A stretch of 11,721 bases of DNA from Rikenellaceae bacterium (GTDB taxonomy: Bacteria > Bacteroidota > Bacteroidia > Bacteroidales > Rikenellaceae). The position numbers and the translations under genes were made by a program. The stretch lies in the NCBI GenBank assembly GCA_902362705.1, contig CABIXK010000017.1, forward strand, positions 4,404 to 16,124, in the 5' to 3' direction. Shown one piece after another: positions 1-7,636 of this stretch. The stretch's first letter is position 1; each line of letters opens with the position of its first letter. Below the pieces are notes generated by a model that was given only the letters and a program-made list of their open reading frames with translations, did not search any database and was not told the DNA's origin.

Positions 1-719
1 GACCGCCAGTCGCCGCCCCAGCGGAAGCCGCGGGCCTTGAACAGACGCACGCAGAGGTCCTCCCCGTGGAGCCGCCCCGGGAAGTCGCGCGTGCGGTCGG
101 CGTAGGGGCGCCCGGCCTCGGGCTCGACCAGCATGCGGCCGTCGCGGAGGCGCACGCAGGGGTTGCGCAGGGGGTTGATGTCGATGGCCCGCCCCAGGCT
201 GTGGCGCGACAGGGTCCTCGACCCGGCGATCGGACGGTAGTTGAATGCCGAGGTGTTGTCGGCCTCCATCGAGCGGACGTCGTCGGCGTCGAAGTCGTCA
301 ACCAGGCGGATCTGCGCGATGGGGTAGCCGGCCAGGTAGAGGGCACGGAAGATCGCCGCGAGGTCGTCGGCAATGTCGCGGTGACAGAGGAGCTCGCCCC
401 GTCGCGTGCGCCCCTCGAAGTCGCGGTGCAGGACCCTGAGGTAGCGCAGATCGGCGAGCGGCACGGGGCACCCCTCCCTGTAGGAGCGGCCGACGATGCG
501 GCGCCGCAGCGCCTCGTCGACGGGCTCCACGGCGAAATAGGCGTCTACGCCCAGCCGTTCGACGTCGGTCTCGGCGACCGTCTCGCCGGCCGCGGGATGC
601 AGGGGCGCGGCAGCCGGTTGCGCCGTAGTCGGTTGTGTCGAGGCCACTTGTGCGGCAGTCGGTTGCGTCACGGCGAAGAGCGGCAGCAGAAGCATCCAGA
701 GGCAGCGTATCGGTTTCAT
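1..719 (-). CDS. Secreted M15-family zinc metallopeptidase (D-Ala-D-Ala carboxypeptidase/endopeptidase type), 3' end cut by window edge
   Basis: I translated the minus strand from the ATG at 719; the frame stays open to base 1, giving 239 residues without a stop. Residues 1-24 look like a signal peptide: basic start MKPIR, hydrophobic core LWMLLLPLF, then a Thr/Gln/Ala-rich stretch. Residues 18-37 are two imperfect copies of a 10-residue unit (TQPTAAQVAS, TQPTTAQPAA), probably a flexible linker. The C-terminal half carries the M15 signature SRHSLGRAIDINP, with H173 and D180 as the expected zinc ligands, followed by FRWGGDW (232-238). The family's last motif (D..HxE) should come just after this and lies outside the window. 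Enzymes of this family cut peptidoglycan stem peptides in the periplasm or at the cell surface; which bond is cut cannot be told here. The gene lies 75 nt downstream of tsaD on the same strand and may be co-transcribed with it. Family call strong, exact activity unknown. Confidence 0.85.
   Translation of the reverse strand, partial: MKPIRCLWMLLLPLFAVTQPTAAQVASTQPTTAQPAAAPLHPAAGETVAETDVERLGVDAYFAVEPVDEALRRRIVGRSYREGCPVPLADLRYLRVLHRDFEGRTRRGELLCHRDIADDLAAIFRALYLAGYPIAQIRLVDDFDADDVRSMEADNTSAFNYRPIAGSRTLSRHSLGRAIDINPLRNPCVRLRDGRMLVEPEAGRPYADRTRDFPGRLHGEDLCVRLFKARGFRWGGDWR
609..668 (-). repeat. Imperfect 30-bp tandem direct repeat inside the M15 peptidase gene
   Basis: Two adjacent 30-nt units on the minus strand encode TQPTAAQVAS and TQPTTAQPAA. 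The first 21 nt of each unit are nearly identical (CAACCGACTGCCGCACAA against CAACCGACTACGGCGCAA). The repeat falls just after the signal-peptide core and so would form a short Thr/Gln/Pro/Ala spacer between the secretion signal and the catalytic domain. Such units can expand or contract in multiples of 10 residues without shifting the frame. Confidence 0.65.
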
Positions 720-768
720 AGCAGCGTCGAGGCTGGGCGTATCTCGGCTTCGTAGCCGGTCACGCTCC

Positions 769-803
769 AATTTTCAATTCTCAATTTTCAACTTTCAATT
801 TTT
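769..803 (-). repeat. 7-nt-period TTGAAAN repeat at the tsaD stop codon
   Basis: Read on the minus strand, this stretch is about five heptamers (AATTGAA, AGTTGAA, AATTGAG, AATTGAA, AATTGGA). It begins inside the last codons of tsaD (…Lys-Asn-stop), so the first TGA of the repeat, at 795-797, is the tsaD stop. Further TGAs lie at 788-790, 781-783 and 774-776, each 7 nt apart, so all three frames of this strand are closed. A matching repeat sits at the tamB stop codon. Confidence 0.85.
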
Positions 804-1826
804 CATCAGCTCCTCCAGCCGTGCCACGGGCGAGACGTCGAGCGACGCGAAGTCGCCCTGCTGGTAGCGGAAGTATCCCGCCATGGCGATCATGGCGGCG
901 TTGTCGGTGGTGAACTTCAGCTCGGGCAGGAAGGTGCGCCAGCCGTGGCGGCGCCCCGCCTCGACGATGCCCTCGCGCAGCCCCGAGTTGGCCGACACGC
1001 CGCCGCCGATGGCGATGTCGCGTATGCCCGTGAGCTTGGACGCCCGCACCAACTTGTCTACGAGGATCGAGACGATGGTGTGCTGGAGCGAGGCGCAGAG
1101 GTCGGCCTTGCGCCGCTCGATGAAGTCGGGCTCGGCGGCCACGGCGTCGCGCAGCGTGTAAAGGAACGAGGTCTTGAGCCCCGAGAAGGAGCAGTCGAGC
1201 CCCTCGACGTGGGGCCGTGCGAAGCGGAAGGCCTTGGGGTCGCCCTCCCTGGCCAGGCGGTCGATCACCGGGCCGCCCGGGTAGGGGAGCCCCATCACCT
1301 TGGCGCACTTGTCGAAGGCCTCGCCCGCGGCGTCGTCGATCGTCGTGCCGATGATCTGCATCTCGAGCGGCGAGTCGACGCGCACGATCTGGGTGTGGCC
1401 GCCGCTGACGAGCAGGCAGAGGAACGGGAAGTCGGGGTGGGGCAGCCGGCGGTCCGGCAGGTCGATGAAGTGGGAGAGGATGTGGCCCTGCAGGTGGTTG
1501 ACCTCCACCATCGGGATGTCGTGCGAGAGGGCGAGCCCCTTGGCGAACGAGACCCCCACGAGCAGCGACCCCACGAGCCCCGGGCCGCGCGTGAAGGCGA
1601 TGGCGTCGAGGCGGTCGGCCGTGATGCCGGCCTCGCGGAGCGCCGTCGCCACCACCGGCACGATGTTCTGCTGGTGGGCGCGCGAGGCCAGCTCGGGGAT
1701 CACGCCGCCGTATTTGACGTGCACGGCCTGCGAGGCGATGACGTTAGAGATCAGAACGTTGTTGCGCAGGACCGCCGCCGAGGTGTCGTCGCACGACGAT
1801 TCGATGCCGAGAATTGTAATATCCAT
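795..1826 (-). CDS. tsaD: tRNA N6-adenosine threonylcarbamoyltransferase TsaD (Gcp/YgjD/Kae1 family)
   Basis: This cytoplasmic enzyme transfers the threonylcarbamoyl group from threonylcarbamoyl-AMP to A37 of ANN-decoding tRNAs (t6A), working with TsaB, TsaC and TsaE. The 343-residue length is normal for the family. Visible motifs are the N-terminal ASKHA nucleotide-binding stretch ILGIESSCDDTSAAV (5-19), the metal-binding HLQGHILSHF with H111 and H115, SGGHT (141-145), IDDAAGEAFDK (163-173), the GGGVSAN glycine loop (274-280), and TTDNAAM (306-312) with the metal-ligand Asp308. The start at 1826 gives the canonical MDITILGIESS N-terminus, and an A-rich leader (CGCAAAAAACCGAC) precedes it. 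It diverges from tamB across 62 nt, so the two promoters must lie close together or overlap. The stop codon is formed by the 7-nt-period repeat. No anomalies in the protein. TsaB, TsaC and TsaE are not in this window. Confidence 0.98.
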   Translation of the reverse strand: MDITILGIESSCDDTSAAVLRNNVLISNVIASQAVHVKYGGVIPELASRAHQQNIVPVVATALREAGITADRLDAIAFTRGPGLVGSLLVGVSFAKGLALSHDIPMVEVNHLQGHILSHFIDLPDRRLPHPDFPFLCLLVSGGHTQIVRVDSPLEMQIIGTTIDDAAGEAFDKCAKVMGLPYPGGPVIDRLAREGDPKAFRFARPHVEGLDCSFSGLKTSFLYTLRDAVAAEPDFIERRKADLCASLQHTIVSILVDKLVRASKLTGIRDIAIGGGVSANSGLREGIVEAGRRHGWRTFLPELKFTTDNAAMIAMAGYFRYQQGDFASLDVSPVARLEELMKN

Positions 1827-1834
1827 GTCGGTTT

Positions 1835-1868
1835 TTTGCGTTTTTTTCGGGGAAAAGCGTTAAATTTG
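1835..1868 (+). promoter_or_regulatory. Probable Bacteroidetes-type promoter of the tamB gene
   Basis: TAAATTTG at 1861-1868 matches the Bacteroidetes -7 consensus TAnnTTTG exactly. A TTTG at 1835-1838, inside a T-rich tract, is a candidate for the -33 element; the 22-nt gap is slightly longer than usual. Transcription would begin around 1873-1876, leaving a leader of only about 15 nt before the tamB ATG at 1889. The opposite strand of the same AT-rich patch must hold the tsaD promoter, but I see no equally good match there. Confidence 0.65.
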
Positions 1869-1888
1869 CAGGTTACAACGCTCATCCG

Positions 1889-4800
1889 ATGCGCAAAGTT
1901 ACAAAAATATCGGCAAAGGTGCTCTTCGCGCTCGTCGCTTCGGCGGTGGGAGTGCCTTTCGTGCTGTCGCTGCTGCTGGCCGTGCCGGCCGTGCAGAACG
2001 GTGTCGTGCACCTGGCCGCGCGCAAGATCTCGGCCCGATTGGAGACCGAGGTGCGCATCGGGCGGGTCGACATCGGGTGGCTGGGCAAGGTCCATGTGCA
2101 CGACTTCTATGTCGAGGATTACCAGCGCGATACACTCATCTACGTCGACCATCTCGACGCCTACGTCACGGGGCTGGGCATCTTCGGCGGGGGCATCGGC
2201 CTGAGCCGCGCCGAGATGATCGGCGCCCGCCTCTGCCTGCGCGAGACGCCCGAGGGGGTGATGAACATCAAGCAGGTCGTGGCGCGCCTCTCCGATCCCG
2301 ACAAACCCAAGAAGGGCAACTTCCGCCTCTCGCTCAGCAAGGCCTCGATCGAGGACATGGAGCTCTGCATCGAGCGGACGGAGCACCGCAACCCGCCCTA
2401 CGGCATCGACTTCGCCGACATGCACCTTAGCGAGATGTCGGCGCGCGTGGAGGACTTCACCATCGACGGGCAGACCATCTACGCCGACATCGCCCGCTTC
2501 TCGGCGCGCGAGCGCAGCGGCTTCCGCCTCGACCACCTCTCGGGGCGCTTCTACCTCACCAGCGGCTGCATGGGCTTCGAGCAGGCGCGGCTGGTGACCG
2601 AGCGTTCGCACGTGTGGATACCCTACTTCTCGCTGGCGGGCGACTCGTGGGCCGAATACAAGGATTTCACCGGCACGGTGCGCATCGACGGCGCCCTGCG
2701 CCGCTCGACGCTCTCCACCGACGACGTGGCATACTTCTCGCCCCGCCTGCGCGACTGGCACCTGACGGCCAGCGAGATCGACATCGAGCTGGCGGGCGAG
2801 GTCGACGACCTGCGGGCGCGCATCCTCGGCTTCCGCCTGGGCGACGGCACCTCGCTCGTGGCCGACGCGACGGTCGAGGGGCTGCCCGACATCGCCCGCG
2901 CGCGCTTCGACGTCGACCTGAAGCGCCTCTCGACCTCGGCCGCCGATATCGACCGCCTGGCCGCGGGCGTGGGGGGCCGCGACCTCTCGGAGCGTCTGGT
3001 GGGGATGCTCGACAACTCGGGGCGTATCGACCTGGGGGCCCGCTTCCGGGGGACGCTCTCGTCGTTCGACGTGCGGGCCGACGTGGCCTCGGCCGTGGGC
3101 GACCTCGATCTCGACGTGCGCATGAGCCCCCGCAGCGACGGCAGCAGCCGCGTGGTGGGCGACCTGCGCACGCGCAACCTCCGGCTGGGCGATCTGGTGG
3201 GGCGGCGCGACCTGCTGGGCGACGCCTCGCTCGAGGCGCGCATCGACGGCCGCGTCGGCCACGGGCGCACCGACGCCGCCCTTGCGGGCAACGTCACCCG
3301 CCTGGCCTTCAACGGCTACACCTACGACTCGCTGCGCCTCGACGGCCGCCTTACCGACCGCCGCTTCGACGGCCGCATCACGGCCCGCGATCCGAACCTC
3401 GTCTTCGACTTCGCGGGGCTGGTCGATCTGAACGACACGGTGCCCCGCTACGACTTCTCGCTGGCGCTCGACCGCGCCGATCTGGCGCGTCTGCACATCA
3501 ACCGGCGCGACTCGGTGTCGGTGCTCTCGGCCCGCATCGCGGCCCAGGGCAGCGGCCGCACGCTCGACGACATGAACGGCACGATCCGCATCACCGACGC
3601 CGACTACCGCTACAACGACCGCAGCGTCGCGGCGCAGCGCGTGGTGCTCACGGGCGAGAACTCCGCGCGCAGCAAGTTCGTGGAACTGCGCTCCGACTTC
3701 GCCGACGTCACCTTCCGCTCGAAGACCAGCTACCGCACCGTCTTCGAGTACCTGCGCCGCAGCGCGCGCCGCTACCTGCCCACGCTGCGGGCCGCGCGCG
3801 GCTCCCGTGCGGGCGGGAGCGCCCCGACGGCCGTGGCCGACGACTACTCGCTGCTCTCGGTGCTCGTGCGCGACTTCAACCCGGTGGCCGACGCCGTGTC
3901 GCCGGGGCTGCAGATCGCCGACAGCTCGTCGATGCAGCTGCTCTTCAACCCGGCCAACGACCGCCTCTCGTTCTCGCTCCGCTCGGGCTATGTCGAGCGG
4001 CGGCGGATGCTGGCCACGCACCTGAAGATCAACGCCTCGAACCGCGGCGACTCGCTCACGCTCTACGGCTCGGCCGAGGACCTCTACGCCGGGATGTTCC
4101 ACCTGCCGCGCTTCTCGGTGACGGGTGGCGCCAAGCAGGGCGCCATGCGCCTCACGGCGGGCTTCGCCGACTCGGCGCGCCGCCTCTCGGGGCGTTTCGG
4201 CCTCTTCGCCCGTGCGGCCGACGACGGGGCGGCGGACAGCGCGGACGTCGCGGCCGTTCCCGCGCGGCGGGGCGTCGCGGCCGCTGCGGAGGAGCCGCGA
4301 CGGGCCCTCGACCTCTACATCCTCCCCTCGCACCTCACGCGCGGCGATAAGTCGTGGCAGATCAGGGCCCGCCGCATCCGTCTCGATACGGCGCGCGTGG
4401 AGATCGACCGCTTCCACGTGTCGAACCGCGAGCAGGAGCTGCTGCTCGACGGCGTGGCCTCGCGCAGCCTCGACGACTCGCTCACGCTCACGCTGCGCAA
4501 CTTCGACCTGGCCCCCTTCGCGCAGGTCGCCGACCGCATGGGCTACTCGGTGGAGGGGCGCACCGACGGGCGCGCGACCATGCGCTCGGTGCTGCTGGGC
4601 GGCGAGCTCTCGGCCGACATCGCGGTCGACAGCCTGTCCGTCAACGGCATCGAGGCTCCGCCCCTGCGGCTCGTCTCGCGCTGGGACTTCGCCCGCAACC
4701 GTGCGGGGGTGACGGTGACCAACCGCCAGAAGCGCGACACGCTCGTGCGGGGCTTCTACGCCCCGGCGCAGCAACGCTACTACGCCCGTCTGGCGGTCGA

Positions 4801-6466
4801 CAGCCTCGACATGGGGCTGCTCGACCCCGTGCTCTCGGGGGTCATCTCGGGCACGCGGGGGCTGGCGTCGGCCGACCTGACGGTGCAGGGCCGCGGCCGC
4901 GAGGCCGACCTCACGGGCCGCATCCGTGCCCGCGACCTCTCCACGCGCATCGACTTCACGCAGGTGCGCTACACGGTGCCCGAGGCGGAGCTCCGCGTGG
5001 AGAACAACCGCTTCCGCGTGCAGGGGGCCACGCTGCGCGACAGCGAGGGCAACAGCGGCCGCCTGGACCTCGACCTCGATCTCAAGCACCTCTCCAACAT
5101 CGGCTACGAGCTGCGCGTGTCGCCGCGCGAGATGCTGGTGCTCAACACCACGTCGCTCGACAACGACCTCTTCTACGGGCGGGTCTACGCCACGGGCGAG
5201 GCCCGCATCCGGGGCGACAAGGGGGGCGTGCGGATGGAGGTCTCGGCCTCGACCGACGACAACTCGACCTTCTTCATGCCCCTTTCGGGCAAGTCGAACA
5301 TCTCCTACGCCGATTTCGTCACCTTCGTCGAGCCGCCGCAGGCCGAGCAGGACATCGTGACGCGCAAGAAGCTCTCGTTCGAGCGCCGCCGCAGCGCCAA
5401 GGCCGAGGGGGGCAGCCAGATGGAGATCGCACTGGCCCTCGACGTGCGCCCCAACGTGGAGGTCGAGCTCACCGTCTCGGGCAACACGCTCAAGGCGCGC
5501 GGCGCCGGCGTGCTCAACCTCTCGATCAACCCCCGCACCAACCTCTTCGAGATGTACGGCGACTATACCCTCTCGGAGGGGAGCTTCCAGCTCTCGCTGC
5601 AGAACATCATCAACAAGCGCTTCGTCATCGAGGATGGCTCGACGATCCAGTGGACCGGCTCGCCGATGGACGCGCTGCTCAACATCGAGGCGGTCTACAA
5701 GCTCAAGGCGTCGCTGCAGCCGCTGTTGCAGGGTACCTCCGACCGTCTGACCGCCGACCGCTCGGTGCCCGTGGAGTGCGTCATCCGCCTGGGCGACCGG
5801 CTGACCAACCCGGCCATCGCCTTCGACGTGCGCGTGCCCGGCTCCGACCCCGAGACGCAGGCGGTGGTGGCCAATGCGCTGGCCAGCCCCGAGACGGTCG
5901 ACACGCAGTTCGCCTACCTGCTGATGTTCAACAGCTTCATGGCCGAGAACGGCGCGGGTGCCAACCTCGGCGCCTCGGTGTCGGCATCGACGGGTCTGGA
6001 GCTGGTGAGCAATATGGTGAGCAACATGCTCTCGCGCAGCGACTACGGCATCGTGCTACGCTACCGCCCCAAGTCGGAGCTCACGAGCGACGAGGTCGAC
6101 TTCGGGCTGTCGAAGAGCCTGATCGACAACCGCCTGTTCGTGGAGGTCGAGGGTAACTACCTGATCGACAACAAGCAGGCGGTCAACAGCTCGATGTCCA
6201 ACTTCATGGGCGAGGCCTACGTCACCTATCTGATCGACCGCTCGGGCACGCTGCGCCTGAAGGCCTTCACGCAGACGATCGACCGCTTCGATGAGAACCA
6301 GGGTTTGCAGGAGACGGGCGTGGGCATCTACTTCAAGCAGGATTTCAACAACTTCCGTGACTTCCGCCGCCGCGTCAAGGAGCGCTTCACCAACCGCAAG
6401 CGCCAGGAACGGCGCGCGGCGCGCCGCGCGGCGAAAGAGCGGGAAGAATTGAAAGTTGAAAATTGA
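1889..6466 (+). CDS. tamB: TamB-like translocation/assembly module protein (DUF490, AsmA-like superfamily)
   Basis: This is a 1525-residue, single-span inner-membrane protein whose long periplasmic part should form a hydrophobic beta groove reaching to the outer membrane. Family members are implicated in lipid transport to, or protein assembly in, the outer membrane. The N-terminus is a signal anchor (about residues 9-31), followed by an AsmA-like region (RKISARLETEVRIGRVDIGWLG, 45-66). The middle is repetitive Asp-, Arg- and Leu-rich beta sequence. The C-terminal DUF490 region is unmistakable: near residues 1221-1276 are MYGDYTLSEGSFQLSLQNII, then FVIEDGSTIQWTG and LNIEAVYKLKASL. Two Ala/Arg/Gly-rich low-complexity stretches (about 637-650 and 774-808) look like disordered loops. 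The protein ends in a basic tail (about 1492-1525), and its last residues LKVEN plus the stop are encoded by a 7-nt-period repeat. It diverges from tsaD, and exbB starts 49 nt downstream. No TamA/TamL-type barrel gene is in the window. Family certain; cargo unknown. Confidence 0.93.
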   Translation: MRKVTKISAKVLFALVASAVGVPFVLSLLLAVPAVQNGVVHLAARKISARLETEVRIGRVDIGWLGKVHVHDFYVEDYQRDTLIYVDHLDAYVTGLGIFGGGIGLSRAEMIGARLCLRETPEGVMNIKQVVARLSDPDKPKKGNFRLSLSKASIEDMELCIERTEHRNPPYGIDFADMHLSEMSARVEDFTIDGQTIYADIARFSARERSGFRLDHLSGRFYLTSGCMGFEQARLVTERSHVWIPYFSLAGDSWAEYKDFTGTVRIDGALRRSTLSTDDVAYFSPRLRDWHLTASEIDIELAGEVDDLRARILGFRLGDGTSLVADATVEGLPDIARARFDVDLKRLSTSAADIDRLAAGVGGRDLSERLVGMLDNSGRIDLGARFRGTLSSFDVRADVASAVGDLDLDVRMSPRSDGSSRVVGDLRTRNLRLGDLVGRRDLLGDASLEARIDGRVGHGRTDAALAGNVTRLAFNGYTYDSLRLDGRLTDRRFDGRITARDPNLVFDFAGLVDLNDTVPRYDFSLALDRADLARLHINRRDSVSVLSARIAAQGSGRTLDDMNGTIRITDADYRYNDRSVAAQRVVLTGENSARSKFVELRSDFADVTFRSKTSYRTVFEYLRRSARRYLPTLRAARGSRAGGSAPTAVADDYSLLSVLVRDFNPVADAVSPGLQIADSSSMQLLFNPANDRLSFSLRSGYVERRRMLATHLKINASNRGDSLTLYGSAEDLYAGMFHLPRFSVTGGAKQGAMRLTAGFADSARRLSGRFGLFARAADDGAADSADVAAVPARRGVAAAAEEPRRALDLYILPSHLTRGDKSWQIRARRIRLDTARVEIDRFHVSNREQELLLDGVASRSLDDSLTLTLRNFDLAPFAQVADRMGYSVEGRTDGRATMRSVLLGGELSADIAVDSLSVNGIEAPPLRLVSRWDFARNRAGVTVTNRQKRDTLVRGFYAPAQQRYYARLAVDSLDMGLLDPVLSGVISGTRGLASADLTVQGRGREADLTGRIRARDLSTRIDFTQVRYTVPEAELRVENNRFRVQGATLRDSEGNSGRLDLDLDLKHLSNIGYELRVSPREMLVLNTTSLDNDLFYGRVYATGEARIRGDKGGVRMEVSASTDDNSTFFMPLSGKSNISYADFVTFVEPPQAEQDIVTRKKLSFERRRSAKAEGGSQMEIALALDVRPNVEVELTVSGNTLKARGAGVLNLSINPRTNLFEMYGDYTLSEGSFQLSLQNIINKRFVIEDGSTIQWTGSPMDALLNIEAVYKLKASLQPLLQGTSDRLTADRSVPVECVIRLGDRLTNPAIAFDVRVPGSDPETQAVVANALASPETVDTQFAYLLMFNSFMAENGAGANLGASVSASTGLELVSNMVSNMLSRSDYGIVLRYRPKSELTSDEVDFGLSKSLIDNRLFVEVEGNYLIDNKQAVNSSMSNFMGEAYVTYLIDRSGTLRLKAFTQTIDRFDENQGLQETGVGIYFKQDFNNFRDFRRRVKERFTNRKRQERRAARRAAKEREELKVEN

Positions 6467-6480
6467 AAGTTGAAAGTTCA
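6448..6480 (+). repeat. 7-nt-period TTGAAAN repeat at the tamB stop codon
   Basis: The plus strand reads as heptamers AATTGAA, AGTTGAA, AATTGAA, AGTTGAA and a degenerate AGTTCAA. TGA triplets occur at 6450, 6457, 6464 and 6471, exactly 7 nt apart, so they occupy all three frames; tamB ends at the third (6464-6466). The repeat therefore adds the residues LKVEN to TamB. The opposite strand contains no stop in this stretch, which lets spurious antisense frames run through it. Confidence 0.85.
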
Positions 6481-6515
6481 AAACATAAATTAACGAACAA
6501 TAACATTTTACACCT

Positions 6516-7211
6516 ATGATGACATTTTTGCAGGCTGCCGAAGCGGCGGCCGCAGCCGCCGAGGCGGCGACCGTGAGCGAAGAGACCCGCATGGGCCTGT
6601 GGACCCTCTTTACCAAGGGCGGCTGGCTGATGTGGCCGCTGCTGCTGCTCGGCGGCGTGACGATCTTCATCTTCGTCGAGCGCTACCTGGCCATCCGCAA
6701 GGCGTCGGTGCTCGACATCAACTTCATGAACCGCATCCGCGACTACATCTCCGACGGCAAGATCCAGACGGCCGTGAACCTCTGCCGCAAGACCGACACC
6801 CCCATCGCCCGCATGATCGAGAAGGGCATCGAGCGCATCGGCCGTCCGATGGGCGACATCCAGACGGCCATCGAGAACGTCGCCAACCTCGAGGTCTCGA
6901 AGCTCGAGAACGGACTGCCGTTCCTGGCGACGATCGCCGGCGGCGCCCCGATGATCGGCTTCCTCGGCACGGTGCTCGGCATGGTAGAGACCTTCATGGA
7001 CATGTCGGCCGCGGGCGGCACGGTCGACCTGGCGCTGCTCTCGAGCGGTATGTACGTGGCGATGGTCACGACGGTGATGGGTCTCGTCGTCGGCATCCCG
7101 GCCTACTTCGGCTACAACTATCTGGTGGCCCGCATCGAGAAGCTGGTCTTCCAGATGGAGGCCAACTCGATCGCCTTCATGGATATTCTCAATCAACCCG
7201 TTCAAAAATAG
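6516..7211 (+). CDS. exbB: ExbB/MotA/TolQ-family proton channel protein
   Basis: ExbB forms the inner-membrane channel that, with ExbD, uses the proton gradient to drive TonB. The 231-residue protein has an Ala-rich N-terminus (7-19), a first membrane helix at about 37-57 (WLMWPLLLLGGVTIFIFVE), a cytoplasmic domain at about 60-130, then two helices at about 133-158 and 174-200. The family-defining stretch is LPFLATIAGGAPMIGFLGTVLGM (134-156, split here by position only), and the third helix carries VAMVTTVMGLVVGIPAYFGYN. I take the first of two adjacent ATGs (6516, 6519); nothing decides between them. The 49-nt gap after tamB is AT-rich but has no exact TAnnTTTG, so read-through from tamB is plausible. 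exbD follows after 6 nt. TolQ is a related alternative, but the neighbouring tonB favours ExbB. Confidence 0.95.
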   Translation: MMTFLQAAEAAAAAAEAATVSEETRMGLWTLFTKGGWLMWPLLLLGGVTIFIFVERYLAIRKASVLDINFMNRIRDYISDGKIQTAVNLCRKTDTPIARMIEKGIERIGRPMGDIQTAIENVANLEVSKLENGLPFLATIAGGAPMIGFLGTVLGMVETFMDMSAAGGTVDLALLSSGMYVAMVTTVMGLVVGIPAYFGYNYLVARIEKLVFQMEANSIAFMDILNQPVQK

Positions 7212-7217
7212 CGAATT

Positions 7218-7625
7218 ATGGCCATCAAACACGGATCGAAGGTCGACAAGAGTTTCTCGGCATCGTCGATGACCGACCTGATGTTCCTGCTGCTGCTGTT
7301 CCTGCTCATCGCCACCACGCTCATCAGCCCCAACGCCGTGAAGCTGATCCTGCCCAAGAGCTCCAACCAGCTCAAGGACAAGGCCGTCACCACGGTGTCG
7401 ATCCAGGACGCCGGGCACGGTCGCTACCGCTACTACGTCGAGCTGAAGGAGGTAGGGTCGCTCGAAGGGGTCGATCGCGAGCTCAAGGCGCGCCTGGGCG
7501 ACCAGAAGGAGCCGCCCGTCTCGCTGCACGCCGACAAGACCGTAGCGTGGGACGAGATCATCAAGGTGATGAACATCGCCCGCGACAACGGGTATAAGTT
7601 GATTGCGGCCACCTCGCCCGAATAA
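7218..7625 (+). CDS. exbD: ExbD/TolR-family biopolymer transport protein
   Basis: The 135-residue protein fits ExbD: a short cytoplasmic N-terminus (MAIKHGSKVD, then KSFSASSM), one membrane helix at about 21-40 (LMFLLLLFLLIATTLIS) and a periplasmic domain that binds TonB. Asp20 in SMTDLMF, at the start of the helix, is the expected proton-accepting residue that works inside the ExbB pore. The periplasmic part ends with ADKTVAWDEIIKVMNIARDNGYKLIAATSPE-type family sequence, where the beta-alpha-beta fold places residues for peptidoglycan or TonB contact. It begins 6 nt after the exbB stop and ends 11 nt before tonB, so translation is probably coupled. Many Bacteroidetes clusters carry two exbD copies; only one is present here. 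Confidence 0.95.
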   Translation: MAIKHGSKVDKSFSASSMTDLMFLLLLFLLIATTLISPNAVKLILPKSSNQLKDKAVTTVSIQDAGHGRYRYYVELKEVGSLEGVDRELKARLGDQKEPPVSLHADKTVAWDEIIKVMNIARDNGYKLIAATSPE

Positions 7626-7636
7626 CCCGCTGCCCC

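Noticed and set aside
66..755. Plus-strand frame of 229 codons at the left edge
   Set aside because: It is antisense to the M15 peptidase, whose signal peptide and SRHSLGRAIDINP motif are clear on the minus strand.
2614..4350. Plus-strand frame of 578 codons inside tamB
   Set aside because: Out-of-frame reading of tamB with an Arg/Pro/Ala-rich low-complexity product; no start signal and no domain.
1751..5089. Open reading frame of 1112 codons on the minus strand opposite tamB
   Set aside because: It is the antisense shadow of a high-GC gene. It has a composition of Arg, Ala, Val and His typical of reverse-frame GC-rich codons, shows no domain, and runs into tsaD. TamB on the plus strand has clear family motifs.
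6467..6515. Possible promoter between tamB and exbB
   Set aside because: The gap is AT-rich (for example TAACATTTTA at 6501), but no exact TAnnTTTG with a well-spaced TTTG is present, so I do not call one.
6056..7529. Two minus-strand frames running through the repeat after tamB (products containing FNFQLS-type stretches)
   Set aside because: These arise because the TTGAAAN repeat has no stops on its complementary strand; they lie opposite tamB and exbB/exbD and encode no known domain.
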